Part shown: positions 1 through 9,717 of the stretch, one piece after another
Position numbering within the stretch: the stretch's first letter is position 1
How the letters are laid out: each line of letters starts with the position of its first letter
DNA from: Klebsiella planticola ATCC 33531
GTDB taxonomy: Bacteria; Pseudomonadota; Gammaproteobacteria; Enterobacterales; Enterobacteriaceae
Direction: 5' to 3'
DNA length: 64,000 nt
NCBI RefSeq assembly: GCF_000735435.1
Contig: NZ_JMPP01000027.1
Location: 37,396 to 101,395 of the forward strand
Translations under genes and position numbers: made by a program
The notes under the pieces: generated by a model
Databases searched by the model: none
Told to the model about the DNA's origin: nothing
Seen by the model: the letters and a program-made list of their open reading frames with translations, nothing else

Positions 1-395
1 GGAATATAGAGGCCGACTGAGGCGATAGGGCGGGTCACCTGCTGGCAACGTACGCCTGGCAGCGTCTCCACGTCCACGCCCGGCAGTTTTTGCGCGTTGT
101 GGAAGGTCTCGATATTGCTGACTGCGACCGCCATGGCTTGTTTCAGCTCATCGCTGAGGCGAGCGCCGGCAGCGGCAATTTCTTCTTCGCTGACTTGCAG
201 CGTTTTGACGTCGGTTTTATCAAACTTTGCGCTGTATTCGCGCAGCGCCGCGTCGCCATTGGTTTTGACGTTATCAAGAATGTCCGCCACCGTACGGGTG
301 ATGCTGTCGGAGGCAGAAATCGCCGGGCGCATTAAGAGTTGTTGCTGTTGTTCTGCGCTGCAGCTGTTCCAGTCAATGATGGTATTGAAGCTCAT
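1..395 (-). CDS. hisD: Histidinol dehydrogenase, N-terminal part
   Basis: HisD is the zinc enzyme that oxidises L-histidinol to L-histidine in the last two steps of histidine synthesis. Only the first ~131 codons are in the window and the gene runs off the left edge. The start is the ATG at 393-395, giving [11 protein letters not shown], the usual enterobacterial HisD N-terminus, with a purine-rich Shine-Dalgarno sequence (GGGGAAACG) just upstream. It lies 56 bp downstream of hisG on the same strand, as expected for the hisLGD order. Confidence 0.95.
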   Translation of the reverse strand, partial: MSFNTIIDWNSCSAEQQQQLLMRPAISASDSITRTVADILDNVKTNGDAALREYSAKFDKTDVKTLQVSEEEIAAAGARLSDELKQAMAVAVSNIETFHNAQKLPGVDVETLPGVRCQQVTRPIASVGLYI

Positions 396-422
396 GGTCG
401 TTTCCCCTGTCTAATCTCTGAG

Positions 423-441
423 ACAGGCCCGTCGGGCCTGT
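423..441 (-). other. hisG-hisD intercistronic hairpin
   Basis: A perfect 9-bp inverted repeat with a 1-nt centre (ACAGGCCCG / CGGGCCTGT) sits between hisG and hisD. There is no U-tract, so it is more likely an mRNA-stabilising or processing hairpin inside the his transcript than a terminator. Confidence 0.6.
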
Positions 442-451
442 TCCCCGTGGA

Positions 452-1351
452 TTACTCCATCATTTTCTCGATGGGCAGTACCAGAATGGAGCTGGCACCC
501 AGCGCTTTCAGTTTTTCCATGGTTTCCCAGAACAGGGTTTCGCTGCTGACCATATGCATGGCAACACGCTGTTTGTCACCTGCCAGCGGCAGAATAGTCG
601 GGCGTTCAGCGCCTGGCAGCAGGGCCACCACTTCCTCCAGACGTTCGGTCGGGGCGTGCATCATGATGTATTTGGATTCGCGCGCCTGAATCACCCCCTG
701 AATACGGGTCAGCAGACGGTCGATGAGCTGCTGTTTGGCATCGGCCATTTCGCCATCGCGCTGGATCAGACAGGCTTTAGAGCGGAACATCACTTCCACT
801 TCGCGCAGACCGTTGGCTTCCAGGGTGGCGCCGGTGGAGACCAGGTCGCAAATCGCATCGGCCAGGCCAGCGCGCGGGGCGACTTCAACGGAACCGTTCA
901 GCAGACAGGATTTAAAGGAGATGCCTTTCTGATCGAGGTAGCGCTTGAGCAGGTGCGGATAGGAGGTGGCAATACGTTTGCCGTCCAGCGACGACGGGCC
1001 TTCCCAGCGTTCATCCGCCGGAGTGGCCAGCGACAGGCGGCAGCCGCCAAAATCAAGGCGACGCAGAGTGAAATAGCGCGGGTCCTCACCCTGAGCGCGA
1101 CGGCTCAGCAACTCTTCTTCCAGCACGTTCTCGCCAATGATGCCGAGATCCACCACGCCGTCCATAATCAGCCCCGGGATATCGTCATCGCGGACACGCA
1201 GAATGTCGATCGGCATATTTTCCGCCAGCGCAATCAGACGCTGGGTGTGCAAATTCACTTTAATGCCACAACGGCTCAGTAATTCGCGTGAATCTTCGCT
1301 CAGGCGGCCTGATTTTTGAATAGCTATGCGTAAACGGCTGTTGTCTAACAT
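452..1351 (-). CDS. hisG: ATP phosphoribosyltransferase HisG
   Basis: First enzyme of histidine biosynthesis. It condenses ATP with PRPP and is feedback-inhibited by histidine. The product is 299 residues, the same length as E. coli HisG (long form with a C-terminal regulatory ACT-like domain). The N-terminus [17 protein letters not shown] is characteristic, and a glycine/threonine-rich PRPP loop (around [14 protein letters not shown]) is visible. The start follows a strong GAGGAAATAAGA Shine-Dalgarno. It is the first structural gene after the hisL leader and attenuator. Confidence 0.97.
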   Translation of the reverse strand: MLDNSRLRIAIQKSGRLSEDSRELLSRCGIKVNLHTQRLIALAENMPIDILRVRDDDIPGLIMDGVVDLGIIGENVLEEELLSRRAQGEDPRYFTLRRLDFGGCRLSLATPADERWEGPSSLDGKRIATSYPHLLKRYLDQKGISFKSCLLNGSVEVAPRAGLADAICDLVSTGATLEANGLREVEVMFRSKACLIQRDGEMADAKQQLIDRLLTRIQGVIQARESKYIMMHAPTERLEEVVALLPGAERPTILPLAGDKQRVAMHMVSSETLFWETMEKLKALGASSILVLPIEKMME

Positions 1352-1397
1352 TCTTATTTCCTCTTAATTCCTGTCTGAATCTGTCCGAATTTGGTTC

Positions 1398-1434
1398 AAA
1401 AAAAAGCCCCCGGAAGTAAATCTTCCGGGGGCTC
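1398..1434 (-). terminator. his operon attenuator terminator
   Basis: On the minus strand an 11-bp GC-rich stem (GCCCCCGGAAG pairing with CTTCCGGGGGC, arms 1406-1416 and 1422-1432) is followed by a run of U residues (A-tract at about 1398-1405 on the plus strand). It lies between hisL and hisG, where the Rho-independent attenuator of the his operon is known to be. Confidence 0.93.
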
Positions 1435-1495
1435 TATTCGCGCTCATGCACCTCTGGAAGATCTAAACGTCTTCCAGCACACATCGCCTGAAAGA

Positions 1496-1546
1496 CTAGT
1501 CAGGATGATGGTGATGATGATGGTGTTTAAATTGAACGCTGTTCAT
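1496..1546 (-). CDS. hisL: his operon leader peptide
   Basis: A 16-codon ORF encoding MNSVQFK, seven consecutive histidines, then PD and a TAG stop. The histidine run is the sensing element. When His-tRNA is scarce the ribosome stalls there and an anti-terminator forms instead of the hairpin at 1398-1434. A Shine-Dalgarno (AGAGAA) precedes the ATG at 1544-1546. Confidence 0.96.
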   Translation of the reverse strand: MNSVQFKHHHHHHHPD

Positions 1547-1584
1547 AAAATTCTCTTTGAATGACTATGCATTTGATGCCTTTT

Positions 1585-1614
1585 AACCTAAACCACTTCA
1601 AGCGCAGAAAGCAA
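1585..1614 (-). promoter_or_regulatory. his operon sigma-70 promoter
   Basis: On the minus strand, TTGCTT (-35, 1609-1614) and TAGGTT (-10, 1585-1590) are separated by 18 bp. This closely matches the known E. coli/Salmonella his promoter, including the flanking bases. It lies about 40 bp upstream of hisL. Confidence 0.85.
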
Positions 1615-1721
1615 GGGCTTTTTACCATCATTAATTCATTTCATCTTTACTGAAGAAATTGTCAGTTGCCGCTGGCTGGCGTAGCCTTAAGTCAGCACAG
1701 CGAAAGAGTCAGGAGCCAGGT

Positions 1722-2546
1722 ATGAAAAAGGTCGCAATTGTCGGTTTAGGATGGCTGGGCATGCCGCTCGCTTTGTCATTGAGCGCGCGGGGATGGCAGG
1801 TTACCGGCAGCAAAACCACCCAGGACGGCGTGGAGGCGGCGAGGATGTGCGGTATCGACAGCTATCCGTTACGCCTGGAGCCGCAGCTGGTCTGCGATGC
1901 CGAAGATCTGGATGCATTGATGAACGTGGATGCGCTGGTGATTACGCTGCCGGCACGCCGCAGCGGGCCTGGGGAGGATTTTTATCTGCAGGCGGTACAG
2001 GAGCTCGTCGATACGGCGCTGGCCTACCATATCCCGCGGATTGTCTTCACCAGTTCCACTTCCGTATACGGCAATGCCAGCGGGACGTTAAAAGAAAATT
2101 CGCCGCGCGATCCGCAAACCGCCAGCGGCAGGGTGTTGAAGGAGCTGGAGGACTGGCTGCACAACCTTCCGGGTACCTCGGTGGATATTTTGCGTCTGGC
2201 CGGACTGGTGGGGCCCTCTCGTCATCCCGGGCGTTTCTTTGCCGGGAAGTCCGCGCCGGATGGTCAGCACGGCGTGAACCTGGTACACCTGCAGGATGTC
2301 ATTTCAGCAATCGAGCTGCTGCTGCAGGCTCCGAAGGGCGGACACATCTATAATATATGTGCGCCCAAACATCCGGCGCGCGGCGTGTTCTATCCGCAAA
2401 TGGCCCGTGAACTTGGCTTACCGGCCCCGGTGTTTGCCGATAGCCCAAACGGCGGCGCCGGAAAAATTATTGATGGTAACCGTATCTGCTATGAACTGGG
2501 GTTTGACTATCAGTACCCCGATCCGCTGGTGATGCCGATGGAGTAA
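1722..2546 (+). CDS. yeeZ: YeeZ-type NAD(P)-binding SDR/epimerase-like protein
   Basis: A 274-residue extended-SDR-like protein with an N-terminal dinucleotide-binding motif (VAIVGLGWLGMPL, Gly-x-Gly-x-x-Gly) and a later SSTSVYG segment typical of epimerase-like proteins. Length and sequence match E. coli YeeZ, whose substrate is not established. I chose the ATG at 1722, which has an AGGAG Shine-Dalgarno, because longer in-frame starts add a non-homologous leader. It sits between the his promoter region and yeeY, as in E. coli, but the yefM-yoeB toxin-antitoxin pair found there in K-12 is missing. Confidence 0.92.
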   Translation: MKKVAIVGLGWLGMPLALSLSARGWQVTGSKTTQDGVEAARMCGIDSYPLRLEPQLVCDAEDLDALMNVDALVITLPARRSGPGEDFYLQAVQELVDTALAYHIPRIVFTSSTSVYGNASGTLKENSPRDPQTASGRVLKELEDWLHNLPGTSVDILRLAGLVGPSRHPGRFFAGKSAPDGQHGVNLVHLQDVISAIELLLQAPKGGHIYNICAPKHPARGVFYPQMARELGLPAPVFADSPNGGAGKIIDGNRICYELGFDYQYPDPLVMPME

Positions 2547-2583
2547 TCCGCCAGCGGGGAATCGCGAACCTGAGGGGGCGGCG

Positions 2584-3474
2584 ATGAAACCACTGCTGGA
2601 TGTGCTCGTCATTCTGGATGCGCTGGAAAAAGAGGGGAGCTTTGCCGCTGCGTCGGCAAAGCTGTACAAAACGCCTTCTGCGCTGAGCTATACCATTCAT
2701 AAGCTGGAAAGCGATCTCAATATTCAGCTGCTTGACCGCAGCGGCCATCGGGCGCGCTTTACCCCCACCGGACAGATGCTGCTGGAAAAGGGGCGCGAAG
2801 TTCTGCATACCGTCCGCGAGCTGGAAAAACAGGCGATTAAACTGCATCAGGGCTGGGAAAATGCGCTGGTGCTGGCGGTGGATAACACTTTCCCCTTCTT
2901 TTTACTGGCGCCTCTGGTCAGCCGGTTCTATCAGCAGCATACCGCTGCCCGACTGCGTTTTGTCCGCGATACGCCGGCCAGTGGCTGGAATGCGCTGTTG
3001 GAAGGGCGGGCAGATATTGTCGTTGGGGTATTAAGCGATCCGCCGGCGCGGGTCGGCTATGGCTTTAGCCAGCTAGGTGAGCTGGCGCACATCTTCGTTA
3101 TCGCGCCGCAGCATCCGCTGGCAAAAATGGATGCGCCGCTAAGCTGGCGGGCGATGAAACACTATCGGGCTATCGTGAGCGGCGGGGAGTGGCCGTCGGT
3201 TGACGATCAGGAAAGCCTGGTGACGTACGATTTTGCTGGCCAGCTGATGTTGATTAGCGCGGGGCTGGGATGGGGGTATGTGCCAAGGTATCTGGTGCAG
3301 GCTCAGCTGGAAAGCGGTGAGCTGATAGAGAAAGAGGTGGCCTCTCATTTACCCGCGCATCGGGCATGGCTGGGCTGGAATGAAGACGCCGCCGGACTCT
3401 CTTGCGCATGGTGGCGCAGCGAGATTTTAGCAAATAATGCTATCCATACGATCTATGATATTAAAATTGTATAA
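2584..3474 (+). CDS. yeeY: LysR-family regulator YeeY
   Basis: A 296-residue LysR-type transcriptional regulator. The N-terminal helix-turn-helix spans about residues 7-55 (ALEKEGSFAAASAKLYKTPSALSYTIHKLE), followed by a periplasmic-binding-protein-like effector domain. It starts 37 bp after yeeZ on the same strand, so the two are probably co-transcribed. The gene order yeeZ-yeeY-plaP matches E. coli. Its targets are not known to me. A terminator follows at 3579-3611. Confidence 0.9.
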   Translation: MKPLLDVLVILDALEKEGSFAAASAKLYKTPSALSYTIHKLESDLNIQLLDRSGHRARFTPTGQMLLEKGREVLHTVRELEKQAIKLHQGWENALVLAVDNTFPFFLLAPLVSRFYQQHTAARLRFVRDTPASGWNALLEGRADIVVGVLSDPPARVGYGFSQLGELAHIFVIAPQHPLAKMDAPLSWRAMKHYRAIVSGGEWPSVDDQESLVTYDFAGQLMLISAGLGWGYVPRYLVQAQLESGELIEKEVASHLPAHRAWLGWNEDAAGLSCAWWRSEILANNAIHTIYDIKIV

Positions 3475-3578
3475 ATATTAATCTGTTAAGTAATTGTGGC
3501 GACGATTTGGCGCTCCAACATCTTGTCATTTGGCCAGTAAGTGTTGCAAAATATGCGGCCTGAAAAAATAGAAACTAG

Positions 3579-3611
3579 CCGACGCTTTTTTAAAGTGTCG
3601 GTTATTTTTTT
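3579..3611 (+). terminator. Rho-independent terminator after yeeY
   Basis: A 10-bp stem (CCGACGCTTT / AAAGTGTCGG with one G-U pair) and TTT loop, followed by TTATTTTTTT. It separates yeeZ-yeeY from plaP. Confidence 0.75.
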
Positions 3612-3765
3612 GCTTTAAAGACACATCATTCAATACCAAGAGGCCGGGCTTCGTACCGGATAGATATTTACTAAAAACCGACAGTCGTTGTCGCTGAGGA
3701 ATACACTAAAATGGGGCAATTTTTTGCTTACGCGCTGGCCTTCGCCGTAAAAGGGGATAACCACC

Positions 3766-5124
3766 ATGTCGCATAACGCTACTCCAAAAACCTCTCGCGT
3801 GGAATTACGTAAAACGCTTACGTTGATTCCGGTTGTAATGATGGGCCTGGCCTATATGCAGCCGATGACGCTGTTCGATACGTTTGGTATCGTCTCTGGT
3901 TTGACCGACGGTCACGTCGCGACGGCTTACGCCTTCGCACTGATCGCCATTCTCTTTACGGCACTGAGCTACGGTAAACTGGTTCGTCGTTTCCCGTCAG
4001 CGGGTTCCGCTTACACCTACGCTCAGAAATCCATCAGCCCGGCCGTGGGCTTTATGGTGGGCTGGTCATCGCTGCTGGACTATCTGTTCATGCCGATGAT
4101 CAATATTCTGCTGGCCAAAATTTACTTTGAAGCGCTGGTGCCTTCAATTCCTTCGTGGATCTTCGTTGTCGCGCTGGTGGCCTTTATGACCATCTCTAAC
4201 CTGCGCAGCATCAAGACCGTAGCGAACTTCAACACCCTGATCGTTATCCTGCAGATGGGGATCGTGGCGGTGATTGTTGGCCTGATTATCTACGGCGTGA
4301 TGCACGGCGAAGGCGCAGGCACACTGACCAGCACCCGTCCGTTCTGGTCTGAAGGGGCGCACGTGGTGCCGATGATTACCGGTGCGACCATTCTGTGCTT
4401 CTCGTTCCTCGGCTTTGATGGCATCTCTTCGCTGTCTGAAGAGACCAAAGACGCTGAGCGCGTGATTCCGAAGGCTATCTTCCTGACTGCGCTGATTGGC
4501 GGCCTGATTTTCATCGGCGCCTCTTACTTCCTGCAGCTCTATTTCCCGGATATCTCGCGCTTTAAAGATCCGGACGCATCACAGCCTGAAATTATGCTGT
4601 ACGTCGCGGGTAAAACCTTCCAGTGGGGCGTGCTGATCTTCTCCAGCGTGACCGTGCTGGCTTCCGGTATGGCCGCGCATGCAGGCGTTTCTCGTCTGAT
4701 GTACGTCATGGGCCGCGACGGCGTGTTCCCGACCCGTTTCTTCGGCTACGTCCACCCGAAATGGCGTACTCCGGCGTGGAACGTGCTGCTGGTTGGCGCG
4801 ATTGCTCTGCTGGCGATTAAATTCGACCTGGTGACGGCGACGGCGCTGATTAACTTCGGGGCGCTGGTGGCATTTACCTTCGTTAACCTGTCGGTGATCT
4901 CCCAGTTCTGGATCCGTGAAAAGCGTAACAAGACGCTGAAAGACCACTTTAACTACCTGTTCCTGCCGGTGTGCGGCGCCCTGACCGTGGGTGCGCTGTG
5001 GATTAACCTGGAAGAGAGCTCAATGATTCTGGGCCTGATCTGGGGCGGTATTGGTCTGGTGTACCTGGCCTGCGTGACCAAAAGCTTCCGCAACCCGGTA
5101 CCGCAGTACGAAGACGTGGCGTAA
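3766..5124 (+). CDS. plaP: Putrescine importer PlaP (APC family)
   Basis: A 452-residue amino acid-polyamine-organocation permease with about 12 hydrophobic segments. It is nearly collinear with E. coli PlaP (YeeF), a low-affinity proton-driven putrescine importer linked to surface motility in E. coli. The N-terminus [35 protein letters not shown] and the GSAYTYAQ segment are diagnostic. A GGGGAT Shine-Dalgarno precedes the ATG. It is monocistronic, with terminators before (3579) and after (5148). Confidence 0.94.
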   Translation: MSHNATPKTSRVELRKTLTLIPVVMMGLAYMQPMTLFDTFGIVSGLTDGHVATAYAFALIAILFTALSYGKLVRRFPSAGSAYTYAQKSISPAVGFMVGWSSLLDYLFMPMINILLAKIYFEALVPSIPSWIFVVALVAFMTISNLRSIKTVANFNTLIVILQMGIVAVIVGLIIYGVMHGEGAGTLTSTRPFWSEGAHVVPMITGATILCFSFLGFDGISSLSEETKDAERVIPKAIFLTALIGGLIFIGASYFLQLYFPDISRFKDPDASQPEIMLYVAGKTFQWGVLIFSSVTVLASGMAAHAGVSRLMYVMGRDGVFPTRFFGYVHPKWRTPAWNVLLVGAIALLAIKFDLVTATALINFGALVAFTFVNLSVISQFWIREKRNKTLKDHFNYLFLPVCGALTVGALWINLEESSMILGLIWGGIGLVYLACVTKSFRNPVPQYEDVA

Positions 5125-5147
5125 CCATCGCCCGTAGTGATTCAAAA

Positions 5148-5175
5148 AGCCGGAGGGAAACCTCCGGCTTTTTTG
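5148..5175 (+). terminator. Rho-independent terminator after plaP
   Basis: A 9-bp stem AGCCGGAGG / CCTCCGGCT with a GAAA loop, followed by TTTTTG, 24 bp after the plaP stop. Confidence 0.9.
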
Positions 5176-5204
5176 TTTCCGTCGCTCGCGGATTTCCCCG
5201 TGAT

Positions 5205-5310
5205 GGCTGACGCCTTACCGGGGCTACAGGGGAGAGCTGTCCGGTAGCCGGAAAGAAGCGACAGACCGGGTCGCTAGTACAGAGCCAGTAGGCCGGGAAA
5301 GGCGTCAGCC
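5205..5310. repeat. BIME-like pair of REP arms
   Basis: A 12-bp perfect inverted repeat, GGCTGACGCCTT (5205-5216) and AAGGCGTCAGCC (5299-5310), encloses GC-rich sequence. The arrangement fits two opposed REP units of a bacterial interspersed mosaic element between the convergent plaP and arsR-like genes. Confidence 0.6.
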
Positions 5311-5360
5311 GCCAGCCGGTAGAAATGCGGGCACATATCCCGAAGGGTTGACTTCACCTG

Positions 5361-5660
5361 CTACATCACCTTCAAAAGCGCATCCAGCAGCCCGGGAAAG
5401 CGCGCGTCGAGATCCTCCCGGCGCAAGGAAATCATATTCTCCCGTCCCTGAGGGCGCTGCCAGATGACCCCGCTATCGCGCAGGACGCGCCAGTGGTGGG
5501 TCATCGTCGACTTGGCGATGTCTTCATGACGCAATGCGTTACAACTCTGCTCGCTGCCGTCGGCCAGGATGCGAACGATCTCCAGGCGCATCGGGTTACC
5601 AAGGGCAAAAAGAACATTTTCCAGGCGAATGTGTTCACGTTCGGGGTGATTGGCGATCAT
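5361..5660 (-). CDS. ArsR-family winged-helix regulator
   Basis: A 99-residue protein with an ArsR-type winged helix (NVLFALGNPMRLEIVRILADG, then DIAKSTMTHHWRVLRDSGVI as recognition helix and wing). The metal-binding ELCVCDL motif of classical ArsR/SmtB proteins is not present, so the signal is unlikely to be arsenite through that site. I chose the ATG at 5658-5660. Longer in-frame starts run antisense through fusA2. It is divergent from fusA2 with a palindrome-rich 240-bp gap, so it probably represses itself and fusA2 (inference). Confidence 0.85.
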   Translation of the reverse strand: MIANHPEREHIRLENVLFALGNPMRLEIVRILADGSEQSCNALRHEDIAKSTMTHHWRVLRDSGVIWQRPQGRENMISLRREDLDARFPGLLDALLKVM

Positions 5661-5797
5661 AATATTCCTGTGTCGGCGGTTGCGCGGCTCCCGGGAGTCG
5701 CAGCCCGTATCGGCGGCTGGCAGGTAATATATCCAAACTGAGGGTCTAACGCCACGCGTGCAAGCCGCCGCTTCACCAATGACAGTGATAGTAAAAA

Positions 5798-5828
5798 TAG
5801 TTCTAATATACTCGTACAATTGTACTAT
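5798..5828. promoter_or_regulatory. Candidate ArsR-family operator/promoter between arsR-like gene and fusA2
   Basis: An AT-rich stretch holds the perfect 12-bp palindrome GTACAATTGTAC (5814-5825) next to a related half-palindrome (ATAGTTCTAATATACT). A possible fusA2 promoter overlaps it: TTCTAA (5801-5806), a 16-bp spacer, TACTAT (5823-5828). Overlap of palindrome and promoter is the usual layout for ArsR-type repression. Confidence 0.5.
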
Positions 5829-5900
5829 GATGGCGGCAGTTAACCACTCTGCGGCACAATTTGGCCGCTTACTGACAGTCAAAATGACTAAGGACGCATC

Positions 5901-8003
5901 ATGCCCCGACCCATCCCTCTCGAACGTTATCGCAACATCGGTATCTCCGCGCATATCGATGCCGGTAAAACCACCACCACCGAGCGCATTCTGTTTTACA
6001 CCGGAATGAGCCACAAACTGGGTGAAGTACACGATGGCGCGGCAACCACTGACTGGATGGCGCAGGAGCAAGAGCGCGGAATTACCATTACCTCCGCCGC
6101 GGTGAGCTGTTTCTGGCCCGGCATGGACCGTAGCTTCGAGCCGCATCGCATCAATATTATCGACACCCCGGGCCACGTGGATTTCACCATCGAAGTGGAG
6201 CGCTCGATGCGCGTGCTGGACGGTGCGGTGATGGTCTATGACTCCGTCGGCGGCGTGCAGCCGCAGTCGGAAACCGTGTGGCGACAGGCGAATAAATATC
6301 ACGTTCCGCGGCTGGCCTTCGTCAATAAAATGGACCGTCCGGGCGCTGATTTCTTCCGCGTCGTGCAGATGATGATTGACCGCCTGAAGGCAAATCCTGT
6401 GCCGATCGTGATCCCTGTAGGCGCCGAGGAGCATTTCACCGGCGTGGTGGACCTCATCAAAATGCGCGCCATTTTATGGGATGACGCGACCCAGGGGATG
6501 ACCTTCAGCTATGCGCCGGTACCGGACGAGCTGCTGGCAACCGCCCGACAGTGGCGAGAGAAAATGGTCTCCGCAGCGGCGGAAGCTAACGATGAGCTGA
6601 TGGATAAATATCTCGAGAGCGGTGAACTGAGCGAGGCCGATATTGTGGCCGGGCTGCGTAAACGTACCGTTGGCGGCGAAATTCAGCCGGTGCTGTGCGG
6701 TAGCGCCTTTAAAAATAAAGGCGTACAGCGGATGCTGGATGCGGTTATCGAACTGATGCCTTCGCCGCAGGATGTGCCGGCGATTGACGGCGTTGATGAG
6801 AAAGGGCAGCCGGCGGAACGCCATCCTGGCGACGACGAACCGTTCTCGGCGCTGGCGTTTAAACTGATGACTGACCCGTACGTCGGCCAGCTGACCTTTA
6901 TTCGTGTCTATTCCGGCACCCTGAAAAAAGGCGACGCGGTTTACAACCCGGTCAAAGGTAAGAAAGAACGCATCGGGCGTATTGTGCTGATGCATGCCAA
7001 CGATCGCCACGAAGTGGATGAGCTGCATGCCGGGGATATTGCCGCCTGCGTCGGGTTGAAAGATGTCACCACCGGCGACACCCTGTGCGATCCGAATGCG
7101 ATCATTACCCTGGAACGGATGGAGTTCCCGGAACCGGTGATTTCGTTAGCGATTGAGCCGAAAACCAAAGCGGATCAGGAAAAAATGGGGATTGCCCTCC
7201 AGCGCCTGGCCTCTGAGGATCCCTCTTTCCGCCTGCATACTGATGAAGAGTCCGGGCAGACAATTATCTCCGGGATGGGCGAACTGCATCTGGAAATTAT
7301 CGTCGACCGGATGAAGCGTGAGTTCGGCGTTGAGGCGAATATCGGCCGTCCACAGGTGACCTACCGCGAGACACTGCGTAAAACGGTGAAAGAGGTGGAA
7401 GGGAAATTTGTCCGTCAGTCCGGCGGGAAAGGGCAATATGGTCATGTTGTACTGACCCTCGAACCGCTGGCGCCGGGGAGCGGCTTTGTGTTTGAAGACG
7501 CAACGAAAGGCGGCGTGGTGCCGCGCGAGTACATTCCTTCGGTGGAGAAAGGCTTGCGCGAAGCGATGGGCACCGGCGTGCTGGCGGGTTATCCGGTGGT
7601 CGATGTCAAAGCGACCCTGACATTTGGTTCGTATCATGATGTCGACTCATCGGAAATGGCCTTCCGCATGGCGGCGATTTTCGGCTTCAAGGAGGGGGCG
7701 CGCAGAGCCGATCCGGTGATTCTCGAACCGGTGATGCATGTGGAGGTGGAAACGCCGGAAGAGTACGCCGGGAATATTATGGGCGATCTCTCTTCTCGTC
7801 GTGGCATGGTGCAGGGGATGGAAGAGCGATTCGGCAGCCAGATTATCCGCGCGGACGTTCCGCTGGCGGAAATGTTTGGCTATTCCACTACGCTGCGCTC
7901 GATGTCGCAGGGACGAGCGACATACAGTATGGAGTTCCATCACTACGCGGAAGCCCCGCGCAACGTGGCAGATACGATTATCGCCAGCCGCGCTAAAGGC
8001 TAA
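5901..8003 (+). CDS. fusA2: Second elongation factor G (EF-G paralogue)
   Basis: A 700-residue translational GTPase, full length for EF-G (704 in E. coli) and clearly homologous along its whole length. The P-loop [15 protein letters not shown] (G1), GITITSAA (G2), DTPGHVDF (G3), NKMD (G4) and GSAFKNKG (G5) motifs are intact, and the domain IV-V segments ([25 protein letters not shown]) are present. The usual fusA gene lies in the str operon with rpsL-rpsG and tuf. This copy stands alone, divergent from an ArsR-type repressor and inserted between plaP and sbcB. It is probably a conditionally expressed paralogue, perhaps for stress or antibiotic exposure (inference). It has an AAGGA Shine-Dalgarno. 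Confidence 0.92.
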   Translation: MPRPIPLERYRNIGISAHIDAGKTTTTERILFYTGMSHKLGEVHDGAATTDWMAQEQERGITITSAAVSCFWPGMDRSFEPHRINIIDTPGHVDFTIEVERSMRVLDGAVMVYDSVGGVQPQSETVWRQANKYHVPRLAFVNKMDRPGADFFRVVQMMIDRLKANPVPIVIPVGAEEHFTGVVDLIKMRAILWDDATQGMTFSYAPVPDELLATARQWREKMVSAAAEANDELMDKYLESGELSEADIVAGLRKRTVGGEIQPVLCGSAFKNKGVQRMLDAVIELMPSPQDVPAIDGVDEKGQPAERHPGDDEPFSALAFKLMTDPYVGQLTFIRVYSGTLKKGDAVYNPVKGKKERIGRIVLMHANDRHEVDELHAGDIAACVGLKDVTTGDTLCDPNAIITLERMEFPEPVISLAIEPKTKADQEKMGIALQRLASEDPSFRLHTDEESGQTIISGMGELHLEIIVDRMKREFGVEANIGRPQVTYRETLRKTVKEVEGKFVRQSGGKGQYGHVVLTLEPLAPGSGFVFEDATKGGVVPREYIPSVEKGLREAMGTGVLAGYPVVDVKATLTFGSYHDVDSSEMAFRMAAIFGFKEGARRADPVILEPVMHVEVETPEEYAGNIMGDLSSRRGMVQGMEERFGSQIIRADVPLAEMFGYSTTLRSMSQGRATYSMEFHHYAEAPRNVADTIIASRAKG

Positions 8004-8072
8004 ATCACCGTTCCCGGGTTGCGGCTCTCGCCTGATCCGGGCGACGGGACCGTGCGGCATGGGGGGTTTATC

Positions 8073-8107
8073 GCCCGGACAAGGCGCAGCAAGCGCCGCC
8101 TCCGGGC
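8073..8107. repeat. REP-like palindrome
   Basis: An imperfect palindrome with outer arms GCCCGGA/TCCGGGC and inner arms GGCGC/GCGCC, in the convergent gap between fusA2 and sbcB. The architecture matches enterobacterial REP (PU) elements. Confidence 0.7.
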
Positions 8108-8118
8108 ACTTTCGCAAC

Positions 8119-9543
8119 TTAGACAATCTCCTGCGCGTACTGCCACAGCGCCTTCAACTGCCCGAGCTTTTCACTGTCCTGTTGATGCTGTTGATACAGC
8201 ATCTGCAGCTCATCGGCATAGGCCTGCAAAAACGCCGGCGTAAACACCTCGCGACGATGCTCTAACCAGCGCTGCTGCTCGGCCTCGTCAAGGCTGCCGG
8301 GGAAGTTACGGGCGCGGTAGTTAAACAGCAGACGCTCTATCCGTTGGTCGGCAAAAGTAATATCCAGCGCCGGCAGGTTGCGCGGCTCGGTTTCCAGCAC
8401 TATTTTCATCGCCGCGCGGTCGGCATCGCTGAAAAAGCCGTTATAAAGCTGAGTATCGACGTTGTCGGAGGGAACAAACGGTTCCGCTTCAGCGAAAATA
8501 GCCACCACGTTTTCCCGCACCTGCGGATGACTGCGCAACAGCTGCAGGTTATCCAGACAGCGCTGGCGGTTAATCCCCAGACGGTCGGCATCCTGCGGGC
8601 GTAGCGTATTATCCTGGGCCAGTACCGGGCATTTATTGAGATGAACCAGCTTAACCGGCACCGCCGCCAGCTCGCCCAAATCGGCTTTTGGCGTGTACAG
8701 CCGCTCGCGCAGGGTATCGGCATCCAGTTCCAGCAGCGGCGTCATGTCGCCGGCCAGATCGACCATGATCACCGCATTGCGGTTATCCGGATGCCAGGCC
8801 AGCGGTGCCACCAGGCTGGTGTTGCCGCGCGCCGCGCCAAACATGCCGGAGACATGGACCAGCGGCTTCATGTGCGCAACGTCGATCAGCGTCGCCAGCT
8901 TGCGCTTGTTCCGATGACTGTAGAGATAGTCAAACAGACGCGGTTGCCGGGCTTTGACCAGTTTTGCCATGGCGATGGTGGCATAAACGTCGGCCATCGC
9001 GTCGTGGGCGTTGCTGTGTTCAATGTCGTTAGCGACGGTCAGATGCTCAAGGCGAAAACTCGGCAGACCCTCGTCGTTCTCCGGCCAGTTGATCCCTTCC
9101 GGGCGCAGGGCATAGCAGGCGCGCATCACATCCAGCAGATCCCAGCGCGAGTTGTCGTGCTGCCAGCTCCAGGCGTAGGGATCGTAAAAGTTACGATAGA
9201 AAATATTACGGCTGACCTCATCATCGAAGCGCACATTGTTATAGCCGACGATGCAGGTTTTCGGCACCGTGAACAGATCGTGAATCCGGCGGGCAAAGGC
9301 GGCTTCATTGTCGCCTTTGGCGTTCGCTTCCTGCGGGGTGATCCCGGTTATCATCACCGCCTGCGGCTGCGGCAGATAGTCGTCGGCCAGTTTGCAGTAG
9401 AAAACCTCCGGTTCACCGATGATATTCAGTTCGGCATCGGTACGAATGGCGGCGAACTGGGCCGGTCGATCGAGCGCAGGGTGGGTGCCGAAGGTTTCGT
9501 AATCGTGGAATAAAAATCCGGGCTGGTTGGCGCTATCTTGCAT
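8119..9543 (-). CDS. sbcB: Exodeoxyribonuclease I
   Basis: ExoI degrades single-stranded DNA 3'-to-5' and acts in mismatch repair and recombination. The product is 474 residues from the chosen start (E. coli 475). The DEDDh exonuclease motif I (HDYETFG, residues 13-19) is followed by the SH3-like and helical C-terminal domains, and the sequence is collinear to the end (ALWQYAQEIV). In-frame ATGs further upstream (9561 and 9573) would add 6 or 10 residues. I chose the one giving family length. The order sbcB-dacD (divergent) matches E. coli. Confidence 0.94.
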   Translation of the reverse strand: MQDSANQPGFLFHDYETFGTHPALDRPAQFAAIRTDAELNIIGEPEVFYCKLADDYLPQPQAVMITGITPQEANAKGDNEAAFARRIHDLFTVPKTCIVGYNNVRFDDEVSRNIFYRNFYDPYAWSWQHDNSRWDLLDVMRACYALRPEGINWPENDEGLPSFRLEHLTVANDIEHSNAHDAMADVYATIAMAKLVKARQPRLFDYLYSHRNKRKLATLIDVAHMKPLVHVSGMFGAARGNTSLVAPLAWHPDNRNAVIMVDLAGDMTPLLELDADTLRERLYTPKADLGELAAVPVKLVHLNKCPVLAQDNTLRPQDADRLGINRQRCLDNLQLLRSHPQVRENVVAIFAEAEPFVPSDNVDTQLYNGFFSDADRAAMKIVLETEPRNLPALDITFADQRIERLLFNYRARNFPGSLDEAEQQRWLEHRREVFTPAFLQAYADELQMLYQQHQQDSEKLGQLKALWQYAQEIV

Positions 9544-9717
9544 AATCTGTTCATTTTCCATGGTGGCTGGCACTCGTTATGGTAAACGATTTACCTGGGC
9601 ATCAGAAGGGCGTTGGCTACGCGGCGCTGCCGCCGTGTCATATTTTCTTGCAATTAAACCCTGATTTGAAAGGAGAACTTCCGTAAAAAGGACGGCGAAT
9701 CTGTCAATTTAGAGGAT

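Noticed and set aside
554..1282. Long plus-strand ORF (242 codons) opposite hisG
   Set aside because: It is antisense to a certain gene, resembles no known protein, and shows the low-complexity composition typical of a GC-rich shadow frame.
1547..1721. Possible yefM-yoeB toxin-antitoxin genes, as in E. coli K-12
   Set aside because: There is no coding capacity here; the interval holds only the his promoter and the yeeZ leader.
5661..6434. N-terminal extension of the ArsR-like ORF (to 357 codons)
   Set aside because: The extension runs through the divergent promoter region and antisense to fusA2. The winged-helix domain starts right after the ATG at 5658-5660.
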